Numbered from the stretch's first letter, positions 9,256 through 18,588 are shown. The stretch: DNA of 53,353 bases from Pluralibacter sp. UBA7423 (GCA_002470465.1 DKMD01000010.1:1-53353), one strand, 5' to 3'. The notes: generated by a model not told the origin, from the sequence alone. Numbers and translations: made by a program.

Positions 9256-10305
9256 TTTGCCGCTAACGAGGAAGGTTTCGAACTGCGGCGACATCCAGGT
9301 TTTGAAGCCGTCGCCGTCTTTAACGATCATATACACCGCCAGCCCCTGCTCGCGCACCACTTCTTTAGCTCTTTCCGGGCCTAATACCATTAGCCCGGTA
9401 TCCCAGCCGTCCGCTTCCAGCGCCGTGGTTGCGATGACCGTCACCGACACCAGCTTATGCTGGATCGGCGCCCCACTCACCGGATCGATAACGTGAGAAA
9501 TACGTTTTCCGTCAAGCTCGTAATAATTTCGATAGCTGCCGGAGGTGCTAATCCCATGTCCGTTGATGTCCACGATCGCCTGCACGGCGTTTTCCCGATC
9601 GGTTGGCTTCTGGATAGCCACGCGCCACGGCTGCCCTTCAGCATTCATGCCGCGGCTCACCAGCGCGCCACCCACGGAAACCAGGTAACGCGAGATCCCC
9701 TCCTGTTCCATCAGGCGGGCCAGATGATCGGCGGCGTAACCTTCCCCAACGGTCGAGAGATCGACATACAGATCGGGCAGATCTTTTTGTAAGTACTGGC
9801 TACCGGAGTGATTGATCACGCGCAGATGCTTCAGGCCGGTCCGCACTTTTGCCGCGTCGATCTGGGCTTGAGTCGGCGTTTTGACGGGCTGTTTGTCCGG
9901 GCCGAATCCCCATAAATTCACCAGCGGCCCGACGGTAATGTCCATGGCACCCTGCGTTTTCGCCCCAATGCGCAGGGATTCCGTCACGATATCCGCCATC
10001 GCTTCGCTGACGGGCCACGGCGTGGTGCTCGCTGAATGGTTAAAGCGCATGAGCGCAGAATCATTTTTCCATGTCGACAGGAGCCGATCGTCGGCGTCAA
10101 GTTGGGTTTGCACCTTCTGGCGCAGCGCAGCGGCTTTGTCATTATCAAGATTAATGACGCTAACGCGCCAGAAAGTTCCCATCGTCTTGCCTTCCAGGAC
10201 GGTGGATACAGCCTTTGGTGCAGCGGGAGACGGCGTGCCGTTATCGCAGCCGGTCAGGACGAACGCGACGGCAATCAGCGCCGCACGAAAAGAAGTGATA
10301 TCCAT
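9250..10305 (-). CDS. apbE: FAD:protein FMN transferase (ApbE lipoprotein)
   Basis: ApbE covalently attaches FMN from FAD to threonine residues of target flavoproteins such as the Nqr/Rnf subunits, acting on the periplasmic side of the inner membrane. The 351-residue product has a lipoprotein signal ending in the lipobox LTGC (Cys20). Family blocks are LEGKTMGTFWRVSV, DGAMDIT-like GAMDITVGPLVNLWGFGP, STVGEGYAADHL and the metal-binding EADGWDTGLMVLG near the C-terminus. The start at 10305 gives the same N-terminal length as E. coli ApbE. It lies between ompC and ada, all on the minus strand, but an ompC terminator precedes it. Confidence 0.95.
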   Translation of the reverse strand: MDITSFRAALIAVAFVLTGCDNGTPSPAAPKAVSTVLEGKTMGTFWRVSVINLDNDKAAALRQKVQTQLDADDRLLSTWKNDSALMRFNHSASTTPWPVSEAMADIVTESLRIGAKTQGAMDITVGPLVNLWGFGPDKQPVKTPTQAQIDAAKVRTGLKHLRVINHSGSQYLQKDLPDLYVDLSTVGEGYAADHLARLMEQEGISRYLVSVGGALVSRGMNAEGQPWRVAIQKPTDRENAVQAIVDINGHGISTSGSYRNYYELDGKRISHVIDPVSGAPIQHKLVSVTVIATTALEADGWDTGLMVLGPERAKEVVREQGLAVYMIVKDGDGFKTWMSPQFETFLVSGKN

Positions 10306-10362
10306 ACTTAATGCCCCTCATGTTTGCGCGCAAGGGTACACCAGCCAGGTTAAACAAAGAAT

Positions 10363-10386
10363 AAAAAAGGGCCCCGAAGGACCCTT
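10363..10386 (-). terminator. Terminator of ompC
   Basis: The stem AAGGGCCC/GGACCCTT (10367-10374 with 10379-10386, one G-T pair) has a CGAA loop, which reads TTCG on the transcribed strand. Read on the minus strand a run of T residues follows. It starts about 20 bases past the ompC stop codon. Confidence 0.85.
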
Positions 10387-10405
10387 TTGCCAGCTTAGCA
10401 GTTGA

Positions 10406-11512
10406 TTAGAACTGGTAAACCAGACCCAGTGCTACGATGTCATCGGTACCGATGCCAGCAGCGCGGGTGAAGTTGTTGTCATCAACCAGGTTGATTTTGT
10501 AGTCAACGTAGGTGGACATGTTTTTGTTGAAGTAGTAAGTCGCGCCTACATCAACATATTTCAGCAGATCCTGGTCGCCATAACCTTCGATGTCTTTGCC
10601 TTTAGACTGCAGGTAAGCCACGGATGGACGCAGACCGAAGTCGAACTGGTACTGAGCAACCACTTCGAAGTTCTGTGCCTTGTTAGCCCAGCCAGCAACA
10701 GCAGAATCGCTATTACCGAAGCGGGTTGCGTTGTAGGTCTGAGTGTACTGTGCTGCCAGGTAGACGTTGTTCGCGTCATATTTCAGGCCACCGGTATAGG
10801 TTTCAGCGCGGTCGCCATCGCCCAGGTATGCAGCAGAGTTCTGGTCAGAGGTACGTTTGGAGCTGGATACCGCAGCACCGATACCGAAGCCTTCACCCAG
10901 ATCGTATGTCAGAGATCCGCCAACGCCGTCGCCGTTCTGTTTCAGAGCATCACGACCATTGTTCGTGCCACCTTCACCGCTACCGCTGTTTTTACCCTGG
11001 TACTGAATAGCGAAGTTCAGACCATCAACCAGACCGAAGAAGTCGGTGTTACGGTAAGTTGCGTAGCCGTTACCACGCTGCTGCATGAAGTTGTCTGCAC
11101 CGTAGGTGTCGCCGCCGAATTCTGGCAGGACGTCGGTCCAGGAGTTCACGTCATAAACTACGCCGTAGTTACGACCGTAGTCGAAAGAACCTGCGTCTTT
11201 AACGCGGATACCGGCGAAACCAACACGGGTCCATGCCTGATCGCTTGCAGATTCAGTATTGTTCGCCTGAACGTTGTATTCCCACTGGCCGTAACCGGTG
11301 ATCTGGTCGTTAACCTGAGTTTCGCCTTTGAAGCCGAAACGAATGTAGGACTGGTCGCCGTCAGCGCCTTTGTCGTCAGAGAAATAGTGCAGGCCGTCGA
11401 CTTTACCGTACAGATCTAATTTGTTGCCATCTTTGTTATAAATTTCAGCCGCATTTGCTGCGCCTGCTACCAGCAGTGCTGGTACCAGGAGGGACAGTAC
11501 TTTAACTTTCAT
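10406..11512 (-). CDS. ompC: Outer membrane porin OmpC
   Basis: OmpC is a trimeric 16-strand beta-barrel general porin for small hydrophilic solutes and a main route for beta-lactams. The 368-residue precursor has a 21-residue signal peptide (ending [13 protein letters not shown]). It has the constriction-loop motif PEFGGD, a Gly/Ser/Asn-rich external loop around [13 protein letters not shown] and the C-terminal phenylalanine (LVYQF) required for assembly by the Bam complex. The reading frame is intact. Divergent MicF, encoded 326 bases away, marks this as the ompC locus and not another porin gene. OmpR sites lie upstream. Confidence 0.96.
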   Translation of the reverse strand: MKVKVLSLLVPALLVAGAANAAEIYNKDGNKLDLYGKVDGLHYFSDDKGADGDQSYIRFGFKGETQVNDQITGYGQWEYNVQANNTESASDQAWTRVGFAGIRVKDAGSFDYGRNYGVVYDVNSWTDVLPEFGGDTYGADNFMQQRGNGYATYRNTDFFGLVDGLNFAIQYQGKNSGSGEGGTNNGRDALKQNGDGVGGSLTYDLGEGFGIGAAVSSSKRTSDQNSAAYLGDGDRAETYTGGLKYDANNVYLAAQYTQTYNATRFGNSDSAVAGWANKAQNFEVVAQYQFDFGLRPSVAYLQSKGKDIEGYGDQDLLKYVDVGATYYFNKNMSTYVDYKINLVDDNNFTRAAGIGTDDIVALGLVYQF

Positions 11513-11637
11513 GTTATTAACCCTCTGTTATATGCCTTTTTATATGCCACTGCTTACTGATTAACCCTCTAATCAGTCGGCAAACCCATTGTGCTGCAAA
11601 ATACAGAAATATCCAACAAGAAAATGATACGAGAACT

Positions 11638-11681
11638 TTTAAGGTGTTTCAAATTACCCACCAAATGTTTCATTTTGTAAA
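11638..11681 (-). promoter_or_regulatory. OmpR-binding sites of ompC
   Basis: Read on the minus strand, two 20-base elements of the OmpR type lie in tandem: 11662-11681 (TTTACAAAATGAAACATTTG) and 11638-11657 (GTAATTTGAAACACCTTAAA). Both contain the GAAAC core and resemble the E. coli C1 and C2/C3 sites. They are 126-170 bases before the ompC ATG, with a conserved leader downstream. Phosphorylated OmpR would activate ompC here and may also affect the divergent micF. Confidence 0.7.
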
Positions 11682-11837
11682 TAAGAGGGAACTTTTTAGC
11701 GACACAAATTGGCAAAAAATATAGCACCAATAATCAAAAACATTAAAAAACACAATAAAATCAATGCCATTATTGATAATGAGTTTATAGCACTGAATGA
11801 CAAAACAAAATCAGGAACGATCTCTAAAATAATCAAC
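11682..11837. other. AT-rich spacer between the ompC promoter and micF
   Basis: This stretch is very A-rich on the plus strand and contains no supported gene. The micF -10 element TAAAAT (11825-11830) ends seven bases before the expected RNA start, and no good -35 hexamer is seen. Such DNA is typical of H-NS-bound regulatory regions, which is an inference. Confidence 0.5.
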
Positions 11838-11930
11838 GCTATCATCATTAACTTTATTTATTACCGTCATTCAGTTCTGAATGTCTGTTTACTCATATTT
11901 CAACCGGGTGCCTCGCATCCGGTTTTTTTT
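11838..11930 (+). ncRNA. micF: MicF antisense regulatory RNA
   Basis: The 93-nt segment begins GCTATCATCATT and is nearly identical to E. coli MicF (93 nt), differing at only a few positions. The 5' region pairs with the ompF mRNA around its ribosome-binding site and represses porin synthesis with Hfq. The RNA ends in a terminator hairpin: AACCGGGTG/CATCCGGTT (11902-11910 with 11916-11924) followed by a run of T. It is transcribed divergently from ompC, as in E. coli. The open frame 11709-11993 that crosses it is not a gene. Confidence 0.96.
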
Positions 11931-11931
11931 T

Positions 11932-12318
11932 ACCTTTCTTTACGCAAAATTAATAGTTCTGTGCTAACGCAGCGAAATTGTAACGACTATTAATTAATCA
12001 CCTGCACTTGAAAAATTTCCCTTTAGGGCTAGCACTTAAATAATCTCTTGTTAATTAGTGCTATTCTTTCGAATCTTCGCGTAAATATTTGTACAAAAAA
12101 TGTAACCATGTACATTTTTGTACTGCAGAATGTGGATATTGTTCAGAAAACCAGCAGCAAGCTGGAGAATGTGGAAATTGGCGCATTACCCTTTATACTG
12201 CCTGCTGGCGTTGCCTTGACAATCCACCGCGGAAACCTGCTATCCGGGTTTCACTCTGAGCAGCAAGCGGGGGCTTCAACGCGTTTTCTGGTGCAGTCAT
12301 CATGGATTACACACACTA
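11932..12318 (+). promoter_or_regulatory. rcsD upstream region with repeats
   Basis: This stretch of about 390 bases between micF and rcsD holds no supported long gene. Three structures stand out. An inverted repeat lies at 12091-12123. A 15-base direct repeat AGAATGTGGAWATTG (12127-12141 and 12166-12180) flanks the hairpin CCAGC/GCTGG (12151-12165). A TTGACA hexamer lies at 12216-12221, with only a weak -10 (TATCCG at 12241). A five-codon frame (12302-12319) ends on the rcsD start codon. The promoter itself could not be fixed by eye. Confidence 0.5.
12091..12123. repeat. Inverted repeat upstream of rcsD
   Basis: GTACAAAAAATGTA (12091-12104) is followed after six bases by TACATTTTTGTAC (12111-12123), a near-perfect inverted repeat differing by one base in the A/T run. 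It could be a dimeric regulator site or form a hairpin. There is no T-run that would make it a terminator. Confidence 0.7.
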
Positions 12319-14997
12319 ATGAGTCATTCCGACACGACGTTCCCCAACAAGTTCTCCCTCATCCCCGGGAGCATTACCCGTTTCTTCCTTTTATTGATCG
12401 TCGTGTTGCTGGTCACCATGGGCGTCATGATCCAGAGCGCGGTAAACGCCTGGCTGAAGGATAAAAGCTACCAGATTGTCGACATGACGCATTCGATTCA
12501 TAAACGGATCGACACCTGGCGCTACGCCACCTGGCAAATCTATGACAACATCGCTGCGTCAGCCACGGCGCCTTCCGCGAATGAAGGTCTGCAGGAAACT
12601 CGCCTCAAGCAGGACGTCTATTACCTGGAGAAACCTCGCCGCAAAACGGAAGCACTGATTTTTGGCTCCCATGACGGTACGACACTCGACATGACGCAAA
12701 AAATGTCGAATTACCTGGACACGCTGTGGGGCGCAGAAACCGTACCGTGGTCGATGTACTACCTCAATGGCCAGGACAACAGCCTGATTCTGATTTCCAC
12801 GCTGCCGCTGAAGGATTTATCCGCCGGATTTAAAGAGTCCACCGTCGGCAGCATCGTTGACTCGCGTCGCGCAGAGATGCTTCAGCAAGCCAACACGCTG
12901 GATGAGCGGGAAACGTTCTCTTCACTGCGCCGTCTCGCCTGGCAAAACGGCCATTACTTCACGCTGCGCACCACGTTCAATCAGCCGGGTCATCTGGCCA
13001 CGGTGGTCGCCTTCGACTTACCGATAAATGATTTGATCCCACCGGGTATGGCGCTGGACAGCTTCCGTCTCGAACCGGATCCATCGCAGAAGAACCTGCG
13101 CAGCCAGGATAAAGAAGCAGCAGACAGCGTGACGATCAATTTCAATAGCTCGCGTATCGAAATTGCTTCTTCGGTGAACTCTACCGGCATGCGTCTTATC
13201 TGGCAGGTGCCGCTCGGCACGCTGCTGCTTGATACGCTACAAAACATACTGCTGCCGCTGCTGCTGAATATTGGCCTGCTGGCGCTGGCGCTGTTCGGGT
13301 TTAACACCTTCCGGTACTACTCCGGGCGTCGCCAGACCGATACCGGCGCTTCGGGCGCTGCAAACACCGAATTGCGCGTGCTGAAGGCCATCAACGAAGA
13401 GATTATTTCCGTACTGCCGCTGGGGCTCCTGGTACACGATCAGGAGTCCAACCGGACGGTTATCAGCAATAAAATTGCCGACCACCTGCTGCCGCATCTC
13501 AATCTGCAAAACATCACCAGCATGGCGGATCAGCATCAGGGCGTCATTCAGGCCACCATCAATAACGAGCTGTACGAAATTCGTCAGTTCAGAAGCCAGG
13601 TGTCACCGCGCACTCAGATTTTCATCATTCGCGATCAGGATAAAGAAGTGCTGGTAAACAAAAAGCTCAAACAGGCGCAGCGTCTGTATGAGAAAAACCA
13701 GCAGGGCCGCGTGGCCTTTATGCAGAACATCGGCGAGGCACTTAAGCAACCTGTTCGTTCGCTCGCGGAAGAAGCCGCCGCGCTGCCGGGCGATGCGCAC
13801 CATAAGCTGGTTCAGCAGGCCGATACGCTTGTGCATCTGGTGGATGAGATTCAGCTCGCGAACATGCTCGAAGGTGATGGCTGGAAAGGGACATCGACCC
13901 TGTTCTCCATTCAGGATCTGATCGATGAAGTGGTGCCAGAGGTGTTACCGGCTATCAGGCGCAAAGGCTTGCAGCTGCTCATCAACAATCATCTGGCCGC
14001 CAGCGAACAGCGCCATGGCGATCGTGAAGCGCTTAAACGTATTTTGCTGCTGCTGATCCAGTACGCCGTCACGACAACCCAGATAGGCAAAGTGACGCTG
14101 GAAATAGCTGAAGATGAATCCGCAGAGGATCGCCTGACCTTCCGTATTCTCGATACCGGTAACGGCGTCAGCAACAGTGAAATCGACAATCTTCATTTCC
14201 CGTTCCTGAACGAAACCCAGGAAGATAGGTTTGGCAAAGCGAACGCCCTGACCTTCTGGCTGTGCGATCAGCTGGCACGCAAGCTCGGTGGACACCTGAA
14301 TATTAAAGCGCGAGAATCCTTAGGCACGCGCTATTCTCTGCATGTCAAAATGACGCCGCGCGAGCAGGAGTCTGAGTCAGAGGAGAAGCTGCTTGATGAC
14401 GTGGTCGCGATGATCGACATCACCTCCAATGAAGTACGCAGCGTGGTGGTCAGGCAGCTGGAAAACTGGGGCGCAAGCTGCATTTCCCCGGATGAACGCC
14501 TGACAAGTCAAGAATATGATCTGTTTTTAACGGATAATCCGTCTAATCTTACTGCGCCTGGCTTACTTTTAAGCGATGATGAGACCGGTATTCGCAAAAT
14601 GGGCCCTGGCCTTCTGCGGGTCAATTTCAATATCAGTAATGCCATGCAGGAAGCCGTGCTGCAACTTATAGAAGAACAACTGGCACAGGGAGAGTTACTG
14701 GGAACCACACCTGCGGGTGTAAATGAAAACGCCGAGCTTCATGCCAGCGGTTATTATGCGCTGTTTGTTGACACGGTTCCGGATGATGTTAAGAGGTTGT
14801 ATACTGAATCAGCGACAAATGATTTTGCTGCGCTGGCACAGACGGCTCACCGCCTGAAAGGGGTGTTTGCCATGCTTAATCTGGTACCCGGCAAGCAGCT
14901 ATGTGAAACGCTGGAGCATCTGATTCGCGAAAAAGATGCGCCCGGCACAGAGAAATATATCAGCGACATTGACGCCTACGTCAAAAGCTTGATGTAG
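12319..14997 (+). CDS. rcsD: Phosphotransferase RcsD of the Rcs phosphorelay
   Basis: RcsD is the inner-membrane histidine phosphotransfer protein that moves phosphate between RcsC and RcsB in the envelope-stress relay. The 892-residue protein has membrane helices near residues 20-40 and 305-330 flanking a periplasmic domain. A degenerate histidine-kinase-like domain (HATPase-like region near 575-690) follows, and a C-terminal HPt domain has the phosphoryl-accepting His in TAHRLKGVFAML (about residue 845). The ATG at 12319 gives the E. coli N-terminus (MS-SDTT). No Shine-Dalgarno sequence is visible, and a five-codon frame ends on this start codon (TAATG). rcsB follows after 16 bases; in E. 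coli rcsB also has a promoter inside rcsD. Confidence 0.97.
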   Translation: MSHSDTTFPNKFSLIPGSITRFFLLLIVVLLVTMGVMIQSAVNAWLKDKSYQIVDMTHSIHKRIDTWRYATWQIYDNIAASATAPSANEGLQETRLKQDVYYLEKPRRKTEALIFGSHDGTTLDMTQKMSNYLDTLWGAETVPWSMYYLNGQDNSLILISTLPLKDLSAGFKESTVGSIVDSRRAEMLQQANTLDERETFSSLRRLAWQNGHYFTLRTTFNQPGHLATVVAFDLPINDLIPPGMALDSFRLEPDPSQKNLRSQDKEAADSVTINFNSSRIEIASSVNSTGMRLIWQVPLGTLLLDTLQNILLPLLLNIGLLALALFGFNTFRYYSGRRQTDTGASGAANTELRVLKAINEEIISVLPLGLLVHDQESNRTVISNKIADHLLPHLNLQNITSMADQHQGVIQATINNELYEIRQFRSQVSPRTQIFIIRDQDKEVLVNKKLKQAQRLYEKNQQGRVAFMQNIGEALKQPVRSLAEEAAALPGDAHHKLVQQADTLVHLVDEIQLANMLEGDGWKGTSTLFSIQDLIDEVVPEVLPAIRRKGLQLLINNHLAASEQRHGDREALKRILLLLIQYAVTTTQIGKVTLEIAEDESAEDRLTFRILDTGNGVSNSEIDNLHFPFLNETQEDRFGKANALTFWLCDQLARKLGGHLNIKARESLGTRYSLHVKMTPREQESESEEKLLDDVVAMIDITSNEVRSVVVRQLENWGASCISPDERLTSQEYDLFLTDNPSNLTAPGLLLSDDETGIRKMGPGLLRVNFNISNAMQEAVLQLIEEQLAQGELLGTTPAGVNENAELHASGYYALFVDTVPDDVKRLYTESATNDFAALAQTAHRLKGVFAMLNLVPGKQLCETLEHLIREKDAPGTEKYISDIDAYVKSLM

Positions 14998-15013
14998 CAA
15001 GGTAGCCTAATAC

Positions 15014-15664
15014 ATGAACAATATGAACGTTATTATTGCCGATGATCACCCGATTGTACTGTTCGGTATTCGCAAATCACTTGAGCAAATCGAGTGGGTG
15101 AATGTCGTCGGCGAATTTGAAGACTCCACTGCGCTTATTAATAATCTGCCTAAACTGGACGCCCATGTGCTGATCACCGATCTCTCCATGCCCGGAGACA
15201 AGTACGGTGACGGCATTACGCTTATCAAATACATCAAACGCCACTTCCCGGGCCTGTCGATTATTGTGCTGACCATGAACAATAACCCGGCGATTCTGAG
15301 TGCCGTTCTGGATCTCGATATTGAAGGGATTGTCCTGAAACAGGGCGCACCAACCGATCTGCCAAAAGCGCTGGCCGCTTTGCAGAAAGGGAAGAAATTT
15401 ACCCCGGAAAGCGTTTCCCGCCTGCTGGAAAAAATCAGCGCAGGCGGCTACGGCGACAAACGTCTCTCTCCGAAAGAGAGTGAAGTGCTGCGTCTGTTCG
15501 CAGAAGGTTTCCTGGTGACGGAGATCGCCAAGAAGCTCAACCGCAGCATCAAGACCATCAGCAGCCAGAAGAAGTCGGCAATGATGAAGCTCGGCGTGGA
15601 AAACGACATCGCCCTGCTGAACTACCTTTCTTCCGTGACGCTGAGCCCGGCAGACAAAGACTAG
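15014..15664 (+). CDS. rcsB: Response regulator RcsB
   Basis: RcsB is the DNA-binding output of the Rcs system, acting as a homodimer or with RcsA and other partners on capsule, motility and stress genes. The 216-residue protein is practically identical to the E. coli protein. It has a receiver domain with phosphoacceptor Asp56 in ITDLSMPG and Lys109-type switch residues in VLKQGAP. A LuxR-type helix-turn-helix follows (about 148-210, LSPKESEVLRLFAEG...KTISSQKKSAMMKLG). It lies 16 bases behind rcsD and ends at a terminator shared with convergent rcsC. Confidence 0.98.
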   Translation: MNNMNVIIADDHPIVLFGIRKSLEQIEWVNVVGEFEDSTALINNLPKLDAHVLITDLSMPGDKYGDGITLIKYIKRHFPGLSIIVLTMNNNPAILSAVLDLDIEGIVLKQGAPTDLPKALAALQKGKKFTPESVSRLLEKISAGGYGDKRLSPKESEVLRLFAEGFLVTEIAKKLNRSIKTISSQKKSAMMKLGVENDIALLNYLSSVTLSPADKD

Positions 15665-15685
15665 TTCCTTGCCAAGGCTACGCAC

Positions 15686-15715
15686 AAAAAACCCCGACTC
15701 GTCGGGGTTTTTCTT
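15686..15715. terminator. Bidirectional terminator between rcsB and rcsC
   Basis: The stem AAACCCCGA/TCGGGGTTT is flanked by A-rich sequence upstream and T-rich sequence downstream. It can therefore end transcription from both convergent genes. Confidence 0.9.
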
Positions 15716-15738
15716 TTTCAGGGCCAGGTTTTACAGGA

Positions 15739-18588
15739 CTACGCCTCTCTGCTTTTTCTGACCCGCGCAGCGTAGACCGCCAGCGTCTGGCTTATCACAT
15801 CCAGCGTCACCGGTTTCGACAAACAGCTGTCCATGCCGGACTCCAGGCAGCGCTGCTTCTCTTCAGCCAGAGCGTTAGCCGTCACGCCCACCACCGGCAA
15901 GGTCAGCCCAAGTTGGCGAATGCGCTGCGTCAGGCGATAGCCGTCCATGTTCGGCATGTTCACGTCGCTCAACACGATATCGATGTGATTCTTGCTGAGC
16001 ACATTCAACGCGTCAACGCCGTCGTTGGCGGTTTTACACTGATAGCCGAGCGATCCAAGCTGATCGGCCAGCAGACGGCGGTTAATCGGATGATCGTCCA
16101 CCACCAGAATCATCATGTCATCATTCGCGGTGGTGATATTGTCTGCCAACGGCAGATCTCCGCCACGTTCGGCGTCATCGACCTGAATGCTGTAGATACG
16201 GCCCAGCAGCGTCAACAGCTCATGCGGAGACGCGACGCTGTGGATCCATTCACCGGGCTTACGCTCCAGCGGGATACCGATATGGCGACGGCAGAAAACG
16301 ATCGCCCCGCGCCCTTTCCACGGCTCCGCCAGTTCATCATCGGTAATGAGCATATCCTCTGACTGCGGCGTCTGGCCTTCATACAGCAGCACTTCCGCCC
16401 CGTGACGCGCCAGCAGCGATTCAACGAACTGCGCCAGCGAGGCATTACGCACCGCAAGCCAACAGCGTTTACCGGCGAGGCCTTCAATGGTCACCGGCTT
16501 GAGATTTTGCGCGCCATAAAGCGGAATACGAATCGTGAACTGGCTGCCCATTCCCGGCTCGGTATCGACCGAAATGTCACCGTCCATCATGCTGATGAGC
16601 TTCTCGCAAATCGCAAGCCCCAGTCCGGTACCCTGGAAATTGCGCTGCACGCCGGTGCCGACCTGGAAGAACGGATCGAATAAGCGCACCACTTCTTTGG
16701 CCGGAATACCGACGCCGGTATCGCGCACGCTGATGCTGAGGTAATCCTCGTCGCGCTGCAAATGCAGAATAATGCAGCCCACATCGGTGAATTTAATCGC
16801 GTTGCTGAGCAGGTTAGAGATGACCTGCTGCAGACGCATCGGATCCCCCGCCAGCTGCTGCGGGACGTCCGGCTCAACGAAGCAGTAAAGTCCGAGCTGT
16901 TTACGTACCACCAGCGGCAGATAGTTGGCGGTGATATGGCTCATCACTTCGCGCGGGGAAAACTCACGCGGCTCAATTTTCAGCTGCTCAGACTCAATCT
17001 TCGAGAAGTCGAGAATATCGCTGATGATTTTCAGCAGCAGGCTCGACGAGTTGTTCATCGCCGTCACCAGGCGGTCAACGCCCTTTGGCAGCTCCTTGGT
17101 TTGCAGTAAATCGAGGTTACCGATAATGCCATAGAGCGGCGTACGCAGCTCATGGCTCACCGTAGCAAGGAACATAGACTTCGACTGACTCGCCTGCTCC
17201 GCGGCCTGCGCCATTTCCTGCAGCGACTCTTCCATTTTTACGCGCGACGAGACGTCAACCAGCACGCAAATCGCCACGTTTTCATTGCGGTAGCGCGAAT
17301 GAACAAAACTGATTTGCAGGTTGGTATTGTTGCTCGTCAGCACGTCCACAAAGTTCACCTGCTGGCCGCAAATAATCTGCGTCAGCCGCTGCCGGTCTTC
17401 GTGGGTGAGCATATTCAGATAATTATGCGCCAGTTCGTTACTCAGGATATTGGTGCCGTCCAGCGTACGCAGAATACAGATCCCAACGGGCGCCGAGGCC
17501 ACAATCTTGCGGTTGAACTGCTCATGCTCTTCCAGACGCTGCGCGTCCGCTTCTGCGGGCAGGAAAATTCGCCGCTCGTACATGCGCGCCATCGTAAACA
17601 GCGCCACGCCAGTAAGAATATTCAGCAGTACGGCATTGAGGATCAGCATTCTGATGCGCTCGAGGACCTGATCGACCGGCACCGAATAAACAATGCTCAG
17701 TGACGACGGCGGCAGGCTTTTCTTCAGCACCAAATCGCGGAAGCCGGAAGTGTAGCCAAACCACGCCCGCTCCTGCATCCAGTGCGGGTCGATGTTGAGT
17801 TTGCTTTCCCCACCGGTGAGCGCAATCAAAGGCTGGCCGCCTTCATCGAGAATCGTCACGCCCATTGGCATACTGCCCGGCGTAAAGAAGTTTTCCATGC
17901 GGATAGTTTGTTCGATGCCCAGCAGCGCCTGTAGGCGATTGGCGAGATAAACCGGCGTCAGCGCATAGAAATAACCCACGCCAGGACGCGGGCCCTGGCT
18001 TATCCAGAACAGATTGTTGCCGCGCTCGTCCTGCGGCGCATTGCGGTATTTCACAATACGCTCATGCAGGGTTTTCAGCGCCTGGTCGCGCTCCATCGGC
18101 ATATCGCGCAGGCCAAAGTTCGCCATGCATAAATTGTCGCTGCCAATCAGGAACACGCGGTTCAGATCGTAGGCAGCAGAGAAATTGTCGCGCCAGTAAC
18201 GCATAAACCACGCCAGCGACTCCAGCGATCCGCGCCAGTTGTTGCTCAACGCACCGCAGTCAGAATCCTGGAACAGAGGCTCAAACTCCGGCACTTCGGT
18301 GTCGTCTTTTACCGTACGTGACGAAAGCACGCCGTTTTCCGCGCTGAGGCGGTTTTCCGCGATGTATTTCAGCTCTTTCATCACGTCTGAGGTGCGCTGA
18401 ATATAGCGCTGAGCCTGATCGTAGCTGAGGTTAAACTCCTGGCGAATCTCAGCCTCTTTGGTGTGCAGCGCATTGACGATGTAGAACACCGAGACGAAAG
18501 CAATCAGCAGCCAGACCAGCAGTGCCAGGGCCCGGAACAGATAGCGGGAGACTTTCAGAGTCGTGCGAAAGGAGACAAGGTATTTCAA
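15739..18588 (-). CDS. rcsC: Hybrid sensor histidine kinase RcsC
   Basis: RcsC is the hybrid kinase/phosphatase that starts the Rcs relay in the inner membrane. The 949-residue protein equals the E. coli length. Order of parts: a membrane helix (about 20-40), a periplasmic domain, a second helix (about 313-335), a PAS-like region, and the HisKA domain with His in ATVSHELRTPLYG (about 480). The ATPase follows with the N box NLLSNAIKF and G boxes DTGVGIP and GTGLGLAI, then the linking ABL domain. The C-terminal receiver has VVDDHP and the phosphoacceptor Asp in VLSDVNMPNMDGY (about 875). It is convergent with rcsDB and transcribed separately. No ato genes lie between rcsC and gyrA, unlike E. 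coli K-12. Confidence 0.97.
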   Translation of the reverse strand: MKYLVSFRTTLKVSRYLFRALALLVWLLIAFVSVFYIVNALHTKEAEIRQEFNLSYDQAQRYIQRTSDVMKELKYIAENRLSAENGVLSSRTVKDDTEVPEFEPLFQDSDCGALSNNWRGSLESLAWFMRYWRDNFSAAYDLNRVFLIGSDNLCMANFGLRDMPMERDQALKTLHERIVKYRNAPQDERGNNLFWISQGPRPGVGYFYALTPVYLANRLQALLGIEQTIRMENFFTPGSMPMGVTILDEGGQPLIALTGGESKLNIDPHWMQERAWFGYTSGFRDLVLKKSLPPSSLSIVYSVPVDQVLERIRMLILNAVLLNILTGVALFTMARMYERRIFLPAEADAQRLEEHEQFNRKIVASAPVGICILRTLDGTNILSNELAHNYLNMLTHEDRQRLTQIICGQQVNFVDVLTSNNTNLQISFVHSRYRNENVAICVLVDVSSRVKMEESLQEMAQAAEQASQSKSMFLATVSHELRTPLYGIIGNLDLLQTKELPKGVDRLVTAMNNSSSLLLKIISDILDFSKIESEQLKIEPREFSPREVMSHITANYLPLVVRKQLGLYCFVEPDVPQQLAGDPMRLQQVISNLLSNAIKFTDVGCIILHLQRDEDYLSISVRDTGVGIPAKEVVRLFDPFFQVGTGVQRNFQGTGLGLAICEKLISMMDGDISVDTEPGMGSQFTIRIPLYGAQNLKPVTIEGLAGKRCWLAVRNASLAQFVESLLARHGAEVLLYEGQTPQSEDMLITDDELAEPWKGRGAIVFCRRHIGIPLERKPGEWIHSVASPHELLTLLGRIYSIQVDDAERGGDLPLADNITTANDDMMILVVDDHPINRRLLADQLGSLGYQCKTANDGVDALNVLSKNHIDIVLSDVNMPNMDGYRLTQRIRQLGLTLPVVGVTANALAEEKQRCLESGMDSCLSKPVTLDVISQTLAVYAARVRKSREA

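Noticed and set aside
11709..11993. 94-codon frame across the micF region
   Set aside because: It runs through the A-rich spacer and the MicF RNA, including its terminator, with no ribosome-binding site. MicF explains the conserved part.
12048..12464. 138-codon frame overlapping the rcsD start
   Set aside because: The second half is a shifted reading of rcsD and the first half covers the repeats. No homology is seen.
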